A stretch of DNA of 64,000 nt from Yoonia maritima (lineage in GTDB: Bacteria > Pseudomonadota > Alphaproteobacteria > Rhodobacterales > Rhodobacteraceae). Made by a program: the position numbers and the translations under genes. The stretch spans positions 1 through 64,000 of the forward strand of contig NZ_PVTP01000002.1 of NCBI RefSeq assembly GCF_003003285.1. The letters are read 5' to 3'. The notes under the pieces were generated by a model. The model searched no databases, was not told the origin of the DNA, and saw nothing but the letters and a program-made list of their open reading frames with translations. Positions 1-7,992 of the stretch are shown here, one piece after another (positions within the stretch are counted from its first letter, which is position 1; every line of letters begins with the position of its first letter).

Positions 1-36
1 ACGCTTGAAATCTTCACTGAAATTTGGCTTCCTCAT
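1..36 (-). CDS. IS3-family transposase OrfA, N-terminal fragment (runs off the left edge)
   Basis: Only the first 12 codons are in the window. They read MRKPNFSEDFKR, which resembles the start of IS3-family OrfA proteins, whose N-terminal helix-turn-helix binds the element's ends. An AGGAGG ribosome binding site (complement of 42-47) lies five bases before the ATG. The family call rests on this short peptide plus the IS-like end just outside it, so the subgroup cannot be named. Confidence 0.6.
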   Translation of the reverse strand, partial: MRKPNFSEDFKR

Positions 37-95
37 AACAGCCTCCTTGCCTCAAAATTAGGGAAGAAAGCGTCTACAATACTAGGGGCTATTCA
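1..95 (-). mobile_element. One end of an IS3-type insertion sequence
   Basis: On the minus strand the element would begin at 95 with TGAATAGCCCC and run left into orfA. A TG start, a GC-rich terminal repeat and about 60 bases before an OrfA start fit IS3-family architecture. The other end and the target duplication are outside the window, so the exact boundary is inferred. The reading frame on the right is open back to base 86, which suggests the element sits inside a former gene. Confidence 0.5.
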
Positions 96-139
96 CCGCG
101 AAAATAGAGGGGGATCCTCAACTCACACGAAGCAGGGGG

Positions 140-931
140 TTGGGCATAGCAGCGACGGGATCCGCCCTAACAGTGATCGTCGGTGGTGCCGCCTGGTTTA
201 GTGCGGGAGGAACGGTGGCAACGCTCATCGTACCAGCCGTGGCAATTGGCGCGACGGGCTTAGTTGGTGGCTTTTTCTGGGAAGCCGTCAAGACGATGCC
301 ACGCTTCAAGAAAGCTACAGGTGCGGTCGGCGATCATTTTGAGAATGCGATCGACAAGGCAGAGAAACACGCCGATGACAAAGAACGTGCGTTGCTGAAG
401 CGCATGTCCGATCTCGTAGATCGCAACCGGCCACTCTTCGAGAAGGTGTCGAATCTTCGTCCCGAATTCGGATGGGCCAAGAAGTACCTGACGACAGAAC
501 CTAAGTTCAAAAGGGTTCATATCATTGACGACAGCTTAGAGTTCACAGAATACTTATCAAAAGAGCTATCTAGGCAAGGCATCGCGGCTAGTTCAAGCAA
601 CAGAACAGATCGCGCGATAGAATATCTTTCGACAAATCACGATACCACTCATGCCATCATACTAGAGTTTCCTAATTTAGCTGCATCGCCAGCAGGATCA
701 AATGATGATGCGTCGAGCATGTCGGCACTTGAACAGCTGTTTGATAGTATCAATCACATCGATCGCCGTCTTCTCGAAAGAACGATCGTCGTTACCGGGA
801 CTTCGAGCTTAAATCATCCGAGAGTAGCCTTCGACGCAAGAATTGCGGCGGTTATAGAAAAAGGCAACCCATCTCTCATTGCCGAAATCATGAGTGCTAT
901 TGAGAAAGTTGATTTTCCCTACGGAATGTAA
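140..931 (+). CDS. Membrane-anchored protein with degenerate response-regulator receiver domain, probably truncated by the IS
   Basis: Residues about 6-48 form one or two hydrophobic segments rich in Gly and Ala. Residues 55-120 are charged and helical. Residues 125-255 resemble a CheY-like receiver fold: acidic pair IIDD at 128-131, Thr at 219 and Lys at 241. The usual phospho-acceptor Asp is replaced by Glu176 (LEF). The TTG at 140 is only a convenience start: the frame is open back to 86, inside the IS end, and no Shine-Dalgarno precedes it, so the original N-terminus was probably removed. GC content is low (about 43% in one 60-base line I counted), which suggests acquired DNA. No specific family is recognised. 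Confidence 0.6.
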   Translation: MGIAATGSALTVIVGGAAWFSAGGTVATLIVPAVAIGATGLVGGFFWEAVKTMPRFKKATGAVGDHFENAIDKAEKHADDKERALLKRMSDLVDRNRPLFEKVSNLRPEFGWAKKYLTTEPKFKRVHIIDDSLEFTEYLSKELSRQGIAASSSNRTDRAIEYLSTNHDTTHAIILEFPNLAASPAGSNDDASSMSALEQLFDSINHIDRRLLERTIVVTGTSSLNHPRVAFDARIAAVIEKGNPSLIAEIMSAIEKVDFPYGM

Positions 932-1199
932 GCTTTTCCATGAAAGGCCGATCTGCATGTGTCGACAGGTGAGTTTTTTATCTTCTGGTCAAATTCGCAT
1001 AAGGTTCAATATGTTAATCATATCGCCTGCATGCGAAAGCGGACATCGGCGCACCTGAACTAGCAATTAGTTTTGTCCACATTGCCGATCTTTAGACCGC
1101 AAGAGCGGCCACATCACTACACGCATAGCTTAATCGCCAGCCCCAACCTCTCTATTTTTAACAATGTGATCGATGGTGACCATGTAACTGTTTTGATCT
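932..1199. other. Intergenic stretch with no recognised feature
   Basis: I see no plausible gene, hairpin or repeat here on either strand. It lies between the truncated receiver-like gene and a small minus-strand ORF. Confidence 0.5.
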
Positions 1200-1373
1200 T
1201 CACAGCACGTCAAAGAATGACTTCTGGTTAAAGCTGGGGTCCACAAGGCCGATTTTGTCCGCAGCCTCTTGCAAGGCCATCATACGGTCCGCGAGAGACC
1301 CAGCAGCGGGCAACCTTGCACTTATATCATTTGCTATCTGCTGCTCATCAGGAGTGTCTTTGGGCTGTTTCAC
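1200..1373 (-). CDS. Small hypothetical protein (57 aa)
   Basis: A GTG at 1373-1371 (minus strand) is preceded by AAAGGA with six bases of spacing and opens a 57-codon frame ending in TGA at 1202-1200. The product is soluble and amphipathic, begins VKQPKDTPDEQQ and ends KSFFDVL, with no Cys and no membrane segment. The ribosome binding site and balanced amino-acid composition argue that it is real. The overlapping plus-strand frame is richer in Cys and Ser and has no start signal. Function unknown. Confidence 0.5.
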   Translation of the reverse strand: MKQPKDTPDEQQIANDISARLPAAGSLADRMMALQEAADKIGLVDPSFNQKSFFDVL

Positions 1374-1562
1374 ATCACATCCTTTCTACAACCTCGCTTG
1401 GCTGAAGATAGTGCGGAAGGTGCCCGCGCCAGCGACAGCATGCAAGTTGCTAACTCAATCCGCTCAACTAACTAAATTCGGTTATATCGCCAATTTCTTT
1501 GTAAAAAGGAAAAACTACGCTGCCGTAGAGGAACTATTATGGGGTGCTTAACAAAGGGTATT

Positions 1563-1638
1563 TGGTGGAGCCTAGCGGGATCGAACCGCTGACCTCCTGC
1601 ATGCCATGCAGGCGCTCTCCCAGCTGAGCTAAGGCCCC
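1563..1638 (-). tRNA. tRNA-Ala (anticodon GGC)
   Basis: On the minus strand the 76-nt sequence starts GGGGCCT and ends GGCTCCACCA with the CCA encoded. The acceptor arms pair. The D arm reads GCTCAGCTGGGAGAGC. The anticodon stem CCTGC/GCAGG holds the loop ATGGCAT, so the anticodon is GGC, which reads the Ala codons GCC/GCU. The T arm contains GGTTCGATC. Its 3' end faces the IS and the AT-rich gene, the usual orientation for integration into the 3' end of a tRNA. Confidence 0.96.
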
Positions 1639-1695
1639 ATCATGATGATAGTGTCATCGGGTACAACTTGCGTTGCGAGGTGCTGTCTATGCAGC

Positions 1696-1733
1696 GATCC
1701 GGGCGAGATCAAGAGTAAATCGCGCCCGGGATC
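1696..1733 (-). terminator. Possible terminator hairpin downstream of the FYDLN gene
   Basis: The arms GATCCGGGCG (1696-1705) and CGCCCGGGATC (1723-1733) pair with one bulged base around a 17-nt loop, immediately after the FYDLN stop at 1740. There is no long T tract, so Rho-independent action is uncertain. Confidence 0.4.
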
Positions 1734-1739
1734 GTAAAT

Positions 1740-2060
1740 TTAGTCGTCGTCGTTTGTGGCAACGTCCGCTAGTTCGTCGAGCGAGACAGTATCGTCGTCA
1801 TCGTCGTCTTCCAGCACGTCATCACCCAGATCAACGTCATCTGAGTCATCGTCAAGCACCAGATCATCGTCATCTGACGTATCTGCAGCCTTTTTAGATT
1901 GCGCGTCTTCTGCGTCTGCGACCATGGTCCGGGTCTTGGACGTGTCGACAGTCACTTCATTGCCAGTATACGGGCTAATGATTGGTGTCGCGTTCAGGTC
2001 GTAAAAGCGTTTGCCGGTTTCAGGGCAAACACGCTTTGTGCCCCATTCTTCCTTAGGCAT
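1740..2060 (-). CDS. FYDLN acid domain protein (TIGR02300 family)
   Basis: 106 residues. The N-terminus has the family signature: a CPETG turn at about 12-16 followed by FYDLN at 19-23. Residues from about 62 to the end are almost all Asp and Glu. The family is small, restricted to alphaproteobacteria and without a known function; the N-terminal half looks like a degenerate zinc-ribbon and the tail makes it extremely acidic. It is transcribed away from the YgjP protease gene and shares a roughly 110-bp intergenic region with it. Confidence 0.93.
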   Translation of the reverse strand: MPKEEWGTKRVCPETGKRFYDLNATPIISPYTGNEVTVDTSKTRTMVADAEDAQSKKAADTSDDDDLVLDDDSDDVDLGDDVLEDDDDDDTVSLDELADVATNDDD

Positions 2061-2171
2061 AGGCTATCCCTTCAAATTCTTGTCGTACCCTTGCGGGTGA
2101 TCGGTGCCAACTGCCATAAGCAGGCAGGCGTGTCAAAGCCTTTGACACATGAAAAATATGAGTAGTTGGAT

Positions 2172-2864
2172 ATGGGCCGTCATACGCTTGAAGGCAACCC
2201 CCCGATTGCGGTGAGTTTACGCCGTTCTGCACGGGCAAAGCGATTATCACTACGGGTGTCCCGTTTGGACGGCCGTGTGACGCTAACTATGCCGCATCGC
2301 ACCCCTGATCGCGAGGGAATCGCGTTTTTACGCGTGCAAGAGCCATGGTTGCGGGGGCATTTGGCAGAACTTAGCCCTGTTTCAAAGGTGACTTTGGGCG
2401 GGACGCTGATGGTTCGTGGGCAGCAGTTGCCTATTTTGCATGCCGACGTCCGGCGTTTGCGCATTACAGAGACCGCTGTAGAGGTTCCCGTTGGCGCGAA
2501 ATCGATTGGGATGGTGATCCCTAAGCGGTTAAAAAACATGGCGCGCGATGCTTTGGTCGAGGCGTCAGATCGCTATTCTACTGAATTGGGGCGCGCCTAT
2601 AGCAAGCTGACGATTCGCGATACGCGATCGCGCTGGGGGTCATGCAGTAGTGCAGGGGCTTTGATGTATTCGTGGCGGCTGATTATGGCCCCGCCAGAGG
2701 TGCTTGATTATGTTGCCGCGCACGAAGTCGCCCATCTGCAAGAAATGAACCATGCGCCCGAATTCTGGGCCGTGGTTTCGCATTTGTGTCCTGACTATAA
2801 AACGCATCGGGATTGGTTACGCAAAAACGGGGATCAATTGCATCGTGTGTCTTTCGACGATTGA
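2172..2864 (+). CDS. YgjP-like (DUF45/WLM) zinc metallopeptidase domain protein
   Basis: 230 residues from the ATG at 2172; a TTG two codons upstream is also possible, and neither has a strong Shine-Dalgarno. The C-terminal half carries the family block RSRWGSCSS at about 152-160, then the zinc site HEVAH at 184-188 with a downstream His in MNHAPEF. Proteins of this family resemble SprT/M48 peptidases, usually stand alone, and their substrates are unknown. The last bases lie just before the operator of the following GntR gene. Confidence 0.88.
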   Translation: MGRHTLEGNPPIAVSLRRSARAKRLSLRVSRLDGRVTLTMPHRTPDREGIAFLRVQEPWLRGHLAELSPVSKVTLGGTLMVRGQQLPILHADVRRLRITETAVEVPVGAKSIGMVIPKRLKNMARDALVEASDRYSTELGRAYSKLTIRDTRSRWGSCSSAGALMYSWRLIMAPPEVLDYVAAHEVAHLQEMNHAPEFWAVVSHLCPDYKTHRDWLRKNGDQLHRVSFDD

Positions 2865-2877
2865 CCGCTCGGCTTTT

Positions 2878-2887
2878 TGTGATCACA
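2878..2887. promoter_or_regulatory. Operator-like palindrome TGTGATCACA upstream of the GntR regulator
   Basis: Perfect 10-bp palindrome ending nine bases before the ATG of the GntR/FCD gene at 2897. The same 10-mer occurs only in four other places I found, as pairs before sucC and sdhC. Its position over the leader suggests autoregulation, with a bound protein blocking transcription or initiation. Confidence 0.65.
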
Positions 2888-2896
2888 TAGAGACAC

Positions 2897-3544
2897 ATGA
2901 TTCAACCTCGTCCTGTCGACCCCTCTACTGCGGCCCATGAACGCGTTTATCGTGCCTTGCGCACCCGTATAATGCATGGAGAGATTGATCCCGGTGCATC
3001 ATTAACATTGCGCGGGATTGGCAACGACTATCAGGTATCGATGACGCCCGCACGTGAAGCGATACGTCGCTTGGTTGCCGAAGGTGCGCTATCGTTGTCG
3101 ACATCGGGCCGTGTTTCTACGCCGGCATTGTCGAATGATCGTATCGAAGAGCTAGCAACATTGCGTGCGATGCTCGAACCGGAACTTGCGTCTCGTGCGC
3201 TCCCACGTGCCCATTTTGCGTTGATTGACCGGTTGGAAGCCATAAACCACGGTGTAAGTCAGATGATTTCACGCCATGATGCTGCCGGATATATCCGCAT
3301 GAATTTGGAATTTCACAGGACGTTGTATTTACGTGCACAGGCGCCTGCGATGCTCGCGATGACGGAAACTGTATGGTTGCAGTTGGGACCAACGATGCGG
3401 GCCCTATACGGTCGTTTGAACCGCACAGAGCCGCCTTATCATCACAAGCTTATCTTAAGCGCTCTGAAGGCCGGCGATGAGCCGGGCTTGCGTTTAGCCG
3501 TGCGCACGGACGCGACGCAAGGGTTGCGGATGCTAAAGGCCTAA
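2897..3544 (+). CDS. GntR family (FadR subfamily, FCD domain) transcriptional regulator, AkgR-like
   Basis: 215 residues. The N-terminal 10-75 is a GntR winged helix, with the recognition region around QVSMTPAREAIRRLVAEG. Residues about 85-210 are an all-helical FCD ligand domain with conserved polar positions (NLEFHRTLY, HHKLILSAL) that in relatives bind a metal and a carboxylate. In R. sphaeroides a GntR protein, AkgR, is reported to activate TCA-cycle genes. The palindrome upstream of this gene, repeated before sucC and sdhC, suggests this is the functional counterpart; orthology is inferred. The effector may be a TCA intermediate. It ends tail-to-tail, overlapping the next gene by four bases. 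Confidence 0.85.
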   Translation: MIQPRPVDPSTAAHERVYRALRTRIMHGEIDPGASLTLRGIGNDYQVSMTPAREAIRRLVAEGALSLSTSGRVSTPALSNDRIEELATLRAMLEPELASRALPRAHFALIDRLEAINHGVSQMISRHDAAGYIRMNLEFHRTLYLRAQAPAMLAMTETVWLQLGPTMRALYGRLNRTEPPYHHKLILSALKAGDEPGLRLAVRTDATQGLRMLKA

Positions 3545-4374
3545 GATGTGGGCGCTGCTAGGGCGTTATCAAGAACCCGCCGAAAGTCTTCGCCGGGCAT
3601 ACCAAGCCCATAGGCCAGCGCTGTTGCAAATTCATGCTCGTTTGGTTGCATGCGCCCGCTAGCGATTGCGACAGATAGAATGCCTTGCATCATTAAATCT
3701 TTTTCGCGGTCTCGCAGGCCTTTACCAAACGCAATAAAGTCATGTTCCGCCAGTCCCGCAGACATATCAATCGCGTCCACCATGTGAATAATGTCTGAGT
3801 TCGGGTAGCTGCGCCCCGTTAGGTGGCGCGCCATTTTGCGAATATGTGCGAGTTCTGTTGCGTCGACAATACTGTCGCACTTGGCCATATGACACATTGC
3901 CGACAGGATACGATGAGCTGCTTTTTTGCGCATTGGCCCGCGCAGATCGTAGCCCATCAGCGATTTAACACGACGAATAATGACTGCGAATAGTCCCAAG
4001 AAGCCCGCGATCAAAAGTCCGTACACGGATAAATTCCGTTGCAAATCGTTCCGTGCGATTGGATCAACATTTTCGGGGATAAGATTGAGAGCCTGCGCTG
4101 CGATTATCTTGTCCTCTGTATAAAGCTGTTCATACTCAGCCACACATCCGTCGCTCGCTAGTGCATAGCTTTGGATATCACTGGTAATCCGCAGCCCGAA
4201 CACCGTCAGATCGTCGGTCAGATAGCAAAGTGACATCATTTTGTCTGTCGGACCGGGGATGCGCGTTTGGGCTACAAACTCTAACCCCGTTTCACGGGCT
4301 ATATCGAATGTTGCCGCCTGCACCGGAGCGCCGAAGGAAATAAACGATAACAATATAAAAACGAGGTTTTTCAT
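3541..4374 (-). CDS. TerB-like domain membrane protein with signal peptide
   Basis: 277 residues starting at MKNLVFILL (an upstream frame start at 4392 lacks support). Residues 1-20 are a signal peptide ending near APVQA. A second hydrophobic segment around 120-140 (YGLLIAGFLGLFAVI) precedes an RRVKS stop-transfer. The C-terminal 130 residues are helical with repeated acidic positions (CDSIVDATELAHIRKMARH), resembling TerB/DjlA-type domains. The sequence predicts an exported N-terminal domain of about 100 residues and a cytoplasmic TerB-like domain. No close function is known. Confidence 0.7.
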   Translation of the reverse strand: MKNLVFILLSFISFGAPVQAATFDIARETGLEFVAQTRIPGPTDKMMSLCYLTDDLTVFGLRITSDIQSYALASDGCVAEYEQLYTEDKIIAAQALNLIPENVDPIARNDLQRNLSVYGLLIAGFLGLFAVIIRRVKSLMGYDLRGPMRKKAAHRILSAMCHMAKCDSIVDATELAHIRKMARHLTGRSYPNSDIIHMVDAIDMSAGLAEHDFIAFGKGLRDREKDLMMQGILSVAIASGRMQPNEHEFATALAYGLGMPGEDFRRVLDNALAAPTS

Positions 4375-4521
4375 ACGAACTCTCAACAACACTCACGTGT
4401 TAAAACACTAATTATGTGCCAAAATATGGCAGCTATGTGGTTGATTAGTCGCTGATACGTGGGAAAGTCGACCCTATTTGCGCGAATTATTCACGTAAAT
4501 AGGCGAAAGCCGGTGTAGGTA

Positions 4522-4549
4522 TGCCGCGCCAACTCAGGTTAGCGCGGCA
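4522..4549. terminator. Hairpin downstream of lpd
   Basis: TGCCGCGC (4522-4529) and GCGCGGCA (4542-4549) form a perfect 8-bp stem with a 12-nt loop, five bases past the lpd stop codon. There is no T tract on the minus strand, so it may act as an mRNA 3'-end stabiliser or a weak terminator for the suc-lpd operon. Confidence 0.55.
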
Positions 4550-4554
4550 AATTA

Positions 4555-5943
4555 TTAGACGTGGATTGCACCGTCACCACATGCCAAAGCAGCCTCGCGG
4601 ACAGCTTCGGAGTAGGTTGGGTGCGCGTGGCAAGTGCGTGCGATGTCTTCGGCAGCGGCACCAAATTCCATTGCGACACAGATTTCGTGGATCAGATCAC
4701 CAGCCATTGGGCCGATGATATGTGCACCCAAAATACGGTCCGTTTGCGCGTCAACCAGCAGCTTAACGAAACCATCACCGGCAAAGTTTGCCTTAGCGCG
4801 CGCGTTGCCCAAGAACGGGAATTTGCCGACCTTATAGGCGCGACCAGCGGCCTTTAGGGTTTCTTCGGTTTCGCCAACATTGCTGACCTCGGGGTGCGTG
4901 TAGATCACGCCGGGGATGACGCCGTAGTTCACGTGCGGCTTTTGACCGGCGATGACTTCTGCGACGGCCATGCCTTCGTCTTCGGCTTTGTGGGCAAGCA
5001 TTGGGCCTTCGATGGTGTCACCGATAGCATAGATACCCGGCACGTTCGTCGCGTAGCTTGCGTCGGTCTTGATCTGTCCACGCTCAGTTAGGGCAACACC
5101 CAATGCATCAAGGCCAAGGCCTGTGGTGTAAGGCTTGCGGCCTGTCGCAACCAGCACGGTGTCAGCTGTGATTGTATGTTCGCTTTCGTCTTTGCGGACA
5201 ACATAGCTGACGGTGGCTTTGTTGTTCTTGACTTCAACGCCCTGAACTGCGGCACCAAGGGTGAACTTAAGGCCCTGTTTGGTCAGCATTTTTTGGAATT
5301 GGCGTGCTATTTCAGCGTCCATGCCGGGGGTGATGGCGTCGAGGTATTCGATCACAGTGACTTCGGCGCCAAGGCGGGCGTAAACGGAACCCAGCTCTAG
5401 CCCGATAACACCAGCACCGATAACAACCAGTGACTTTGGAACCTTTGGCAAGGTCAGCGCACCGGTCGATGTCACGACGGTCTTTTCGTCGACTTCGATG
5501 CCGGGCAATACAGATGCCTCGGAACCAGATGCGATGATGATGTTCTTGGCGTCATAGACATCGTCGCCGACTTTGACTTTGCCGGCTTCAGGGATAGATC
5601 CCCAACCTTTGAGCCAGTCGATCTTGTTCTTTTTAAACAAGAATTCGATGCCGCCCGTGTTCTGGCCAACGGTCTTTTCTTTGTAGGAAATCATCTGTTT
5701 CCAATCAACAGATGGGGCTTTGCCCTTGAGGCCCATTTCCGCAAAGTTATGTTCTGCTTCGTGCAGCATATGTGTGGCGTGCAGCAATGCCTTGGACGGG
5801 ATACAGCCAACGTTCAGGCACGTACCGCCAAGCGTTTCACGGCCTTCAACGACGGCAACTTTCATCCCAAGTTGGGCGCAACGAATGGCGCTAACATAGC
5901 CGCCGGGGCCTGCACCGATCACGATGACATCATAGCTGGACAT
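4555..5943 (-). CDS. lpd: Dihydrolipoyl dehydrogenase (E3)
   Basis: 462 residues, normal for the family. It reoxidises dihydrolipoamide on the E2 subunit using FAD and NAD+. Visible are the FAD site GAGPGG at 10-15, the redox-active disulfide C42-N-V-G-x-C47, a second dinucleotide site GAGVIGLE in the middle, and the C-terminal HPTYSE with catalytic His441 and Glu446. It is the last gene of the suc operon, so it most likely serves the 2-oxoglutarate dehydrogenase complex encoded just upstream; it could also serve other 2-oxoacid dehydrogenases. Confidence 0.97.
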   Translation of the reverse strand: MSSYDVIVIGAGPGGYVSAIRCAQLGMKVAVVEGRETLGGTCLNVGCIPSKALLHATHMLHEAEHNFAEMGLKGKAPSVDWKQMISYKEKTVGQNTGGIEFLFKKNKIDWLKGWGSIPEAGKVKVGDDVYDAKNIIIASGSEASVLPGIEVDEKTVVTSTGALTLPKVPKSLVVIGAGVIGLELGSVYARLGAEVTVIEYLDAITPGMDAEIARQFQKMLTKQGLKFTLGAAVQGVEVKNNKATVSYVVRKDESEHTITADTVLVATGRKPYTTGLGLDALGVALTERGQIKTDASYATNVPGIYAIGDTIEGPMLAHKAEDEGMAVAEVIAGQKPHVNYGVIPGVIYTHPEVSNVGETEETLKAAGRAYKVGKFPFLGNARAKANFAGDGFVKLLVDAQTDRILGAHIIGPMAGDLIHEICVAMEFGAAAEDIARTCHAHPTYSEAVREAALACGDGAIHV

Positions 5944-6009
5944 GGGGTCTCCTTCAGAGTTTTTAAGTGTCGGACTTGCGTCGGACTCAGGTCGGTTATT
6001 AGTCGGCGT

Positions 6010-6420
6010 CTAGAACAACGTCGAGATTATCATGAGCATGGTCGAGAGAAACCCCACAAACCAGATCAGCGAACGCCAAGGCGCCCAGCCAAAGTAGTAG
6101 GCGGGGATGTAAAGAACGCGGGCACCAAGATAGGCCCACGCGCAGGCCGCGCTGAACCCAGTTCCCTTATCACCTAGCGTGATCACGACGACCGCGATCG
6201 TGAACATGATCAGTGCTTCGAAATGGTTGTTCATCGCACGGAACAGACGGCCTGTTCCGACGCTGGCTTGGTCCATTAACGGTTTACTAAGACGCTGAGG
6301 ATCACGGGGCGATGATGTTTTGCCGGTGCCGAGTTCGATGTTGGCCGGAATGCTCATCAGACAAAACTGGATTCCTTGGAGCACTCCAGCAAGGGCAAGA
6401 ACAGTAAGCTCGGGTGTCAT
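6010..6420 (-). CDS. MAPEG family membrane protein
   Basis: 136 residues from MTPELTVLALAGVLQ; 23 extra codons upstream are open but lack a ribosome binding site. Four hydrophobic helices, a polar loop with RDPQ, and a helix containing RAMNNHFEALIMF match bacterial MAPEG proteins (relatives of microsomal glutathione transferases and eicosanoid enzymes). Substrate unknown. It sits inside the sucB-lpd interval and is probably cotranscribed with the TCA genes. It starts four bases after the stop of an L,D-transpeptidase remnant. Confidence 0.85.
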   Translation of the reverse strand: MTPELTVLALAGVLQGIQFCLMSIPANIELGTGKTSSPRDPQRLSKPLMDQASVGTGRLFRAMNNHFEALIMFTIAVVVITLGDKGTGFSAACAWAYLGARVLYIPAYYFGWAPWRSLIWFVGFLSTMLMIISTLF

Positions 6421-6424
6421 GGCG

Positions 6425-6700
6425 TCATTCCTGAATTGTGATCGGGGTGCCGTTCGGGACCAGCGACCAGATTTCGCGCATTTGCTCATTATTGACGGCG
6501 ATGCAGCCGTTTGTCCAATTCAAGTAGGTTTGCAGCGGGCCAAGCCAGCCCCAACCGTTGAGGATTCCGTGGATCATGATGCTGTCGCCGGGGGATAGGC
6601 GAAATGGCCGAGCGCAATCAAAGCCAATAGGGCGAGTGGTTTCAGAAAGCGTGGCATATCATTCTACGGTTTCAATAAAGCCCTGCGTTTGTGGGGTGGT
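6425..6700 (-). pseudogene. Degraded L,D-transpeptidase (YkuD) C-terminal remnant
   Basis: A 77-codon frame (6658 to stop at 6425) without a start codon encodes the C-terminal half of a YkuD catalytic domain: SPGDSIMIHG, then WTNGCIAV with the catalytic Cys and the His-Gly pair, then EIWSLVPNGTPITI. An in-frame TGA at 6661-6659 precedes it, and only about a dozen more related-looking codons remain before a palindromic element. Intact family members need another 80 or so N-terminal residues plus a signal peptide. The short frame starting MPRFLKPLALLALI that overlaps it is out of phase and probably fortuitous. Confidence 0.7.
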
Positions 6701-6703
6701 CTT

Positions 6704-6777
6704 GCCCGGCATTGCCGGGCAGCGCCCGGACCTCCCCCATGGGGAGGGCGCTTTGCACCCACCCCGAGGTCCGGGCG
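6704..6777. repeat. Nested palindromic intergenic element
   Basis: Three inverted repeats lie close together: GCCCGGC/GCCGGGC (6704-6720, 3-nt loop); CGCCCGGACCTC (6723-6734) with its perfect complement at 6766-6777; and CCTCCCC/GGGGAGG nested inside. It starts 15 bases past the sucB stop and could be a terminator/attenuator between sucB and lpd, or a mobile palindromic unit like a REP/BIME element. Confidence 0.75.
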
Positions 6778-6792
6778 TTGCCCTATGTTTTG

Positions 6793-7992
6793 TTACAGAT
6801 CCATCAACAGGCGACGTGGGTCTTCCAATGCTTCTTTGACGCGCACGAGGAATGTCACGGCGCCTTTGCCGTCTACGATCCGGTGGTCGTAGGACAGCGC
6901 GAGATACATCATCGGACGGATGACGACTTGGCCGTTGATCGCCATTGGGCGGTCCTGAATTTTGTGCATGCCGAGGATGCCGGACTGCGGGGGGTTCAGG
7001 ATGGGCGAGGACATCAGTGACCCGTAGACACCACCGTTAGAGATTGTGAATGTGCCGCCCTGCATTTCTGCCATAGACAGTTTGCCGTCACGTGCCTTTG
7101 CGCCTTTTTCAGCGATGGCTTTTTCGATCCCAGCGAATGACAGCTGGTCGGCGTCGTTGATCACAGGAACAACCAGACCGGTTGGCGTACCCGCAGCGAT
7201 ACCCATGTTCACGTAGTTTTTGTAAACGATGTCAGTGCCGTCGATTTCCGCGTTCACTTCTGGGACTTCGTTCAGCGCGTGGATACATGCCTTGGTGAAG
7301 AAGGACATGAAGCCCAGTTTAACGCCGTGCTTTTTCAAGAACAGGTCTTTGTATTCGTTGCGTAGGGCCATCACCTCGGTCATGTCGACCTCGTTATAGG
7401 TGGTCAGCATGGCAGCGGTGTTTTGGCTGTCTTTGAGGCGCTTGGCGATTGTCTGACGCAGGCGTGTCATTTTCACGCGCTCTTCGCGGTCAGCCTGAGA
7501 CGCAGCAACAGGTGCGCGTGGCGCGGCTGCTGGGGCAGGGGCGGCGGATGCGCCGGACAGTGCGTTCAACACGTCCTCTTTCATGACGCGGCCGTCTTTG
7601 CCTGTGCCTGCGACGTTTGAAAGGTTGTTTTCTGCCATCAGTTTTTTCGCAGATGGCGCGTCTTCGACGTCTTTGGCTGCTGGTGCGGCAGCAGCGGGTG
7701 CTGGGGCTGCGGCAGGTGCTTCTGCCTTAGGCGCGGCGGGCGCTGCGGCTGCACCGCCTTCGCTGATTTGTGCCAGCAGCGCGTCAACGCCAACCGTGTC
7801 GCCTTCGGCGGCAACGATTTCTGACAGGGTGCCAGCGACGGGCGAAGGTACTTCGACGGTCACTTTGTCTGTTTCCAGCTCGCAAAGCATTTCATCAACT
7901 GCGACGGCATCGCCGGGTTGTTTGAACCATGTGGCAACCGTGGCTTCGGTGACGGATTCGCCAAGTGTTGGTACGCGGACTTCGGTGCTCAT
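6793..7992 (-). CDS. sucB: Dihydrolipoyllysine-residue succinyltransferase (2-oxoglutarate dehydrogenase E2)
   Basis: 399 residues. Residues 1-77 are the lipoyl domain with the lipoylated Lys43 in ETDKV. Two Ala/Pro-rich linkers flank a peripheral subunit-binding domain (about 112-147). The C-terminal catalytic domain ends with SYDHRIVDG, supplying catalytic His370 and Asp374. It transfers the succinyl group from E1 to CoA and forms the core of the complex. It overlaps the sucA stop by one base (TAATG), so the two are translationally coupled. Confidence 0.97.
   Translation of the reverse strand: MSTEVRVPTLGESVTEATVATWFKQPGDAVAVDEMLCELETDKVTVEVPSPVAGTLSEIVAAEGDTVGVDALLAQISEGGAAAAPAAPKAEAPAAAPAPAAAAPAAKDVEDAPSAKKLMAENNLSNVAGTGKDGRVMKEDVLNALSGASAAPAPAAAPRAPVAASQADREERVKMTRLRQTIAKRLKDSQNTAAMLTTYNEVDMTEVMALRNEYKDLFLKKHGVKLGFMSFFTKACIHALNEVPEVNAEIDGTDIVYKNYVNMGIAAGTPTGLVVPVINDADQLSFAGIEKAIAEKGAKARDGKLSMAEMQGGTFTISNGGVYGSLMSSPILNPPQSGILGMHKIQDRPMAINGQVVIRPMMYLALSYDHRIVDGKGAVTFLVRVKEALEDPRRLLMDL

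Noticed and set aside
1255-1551. 98-codon plus-strand frame
   Set aside because: It has no ribosome site and a Cys/Ser-rich product; the minus-strand 57-codon frame with AAAGGA explains the region better.
6605-6638. Signal-peptide-like start MPRFLKPLALLALIALGHFA on the minus strand
   Set aside because: It is out of frame with the catalytic remnant and ends after seven more codons; the other frame here aligns with the L,D-transpeptidase domain.
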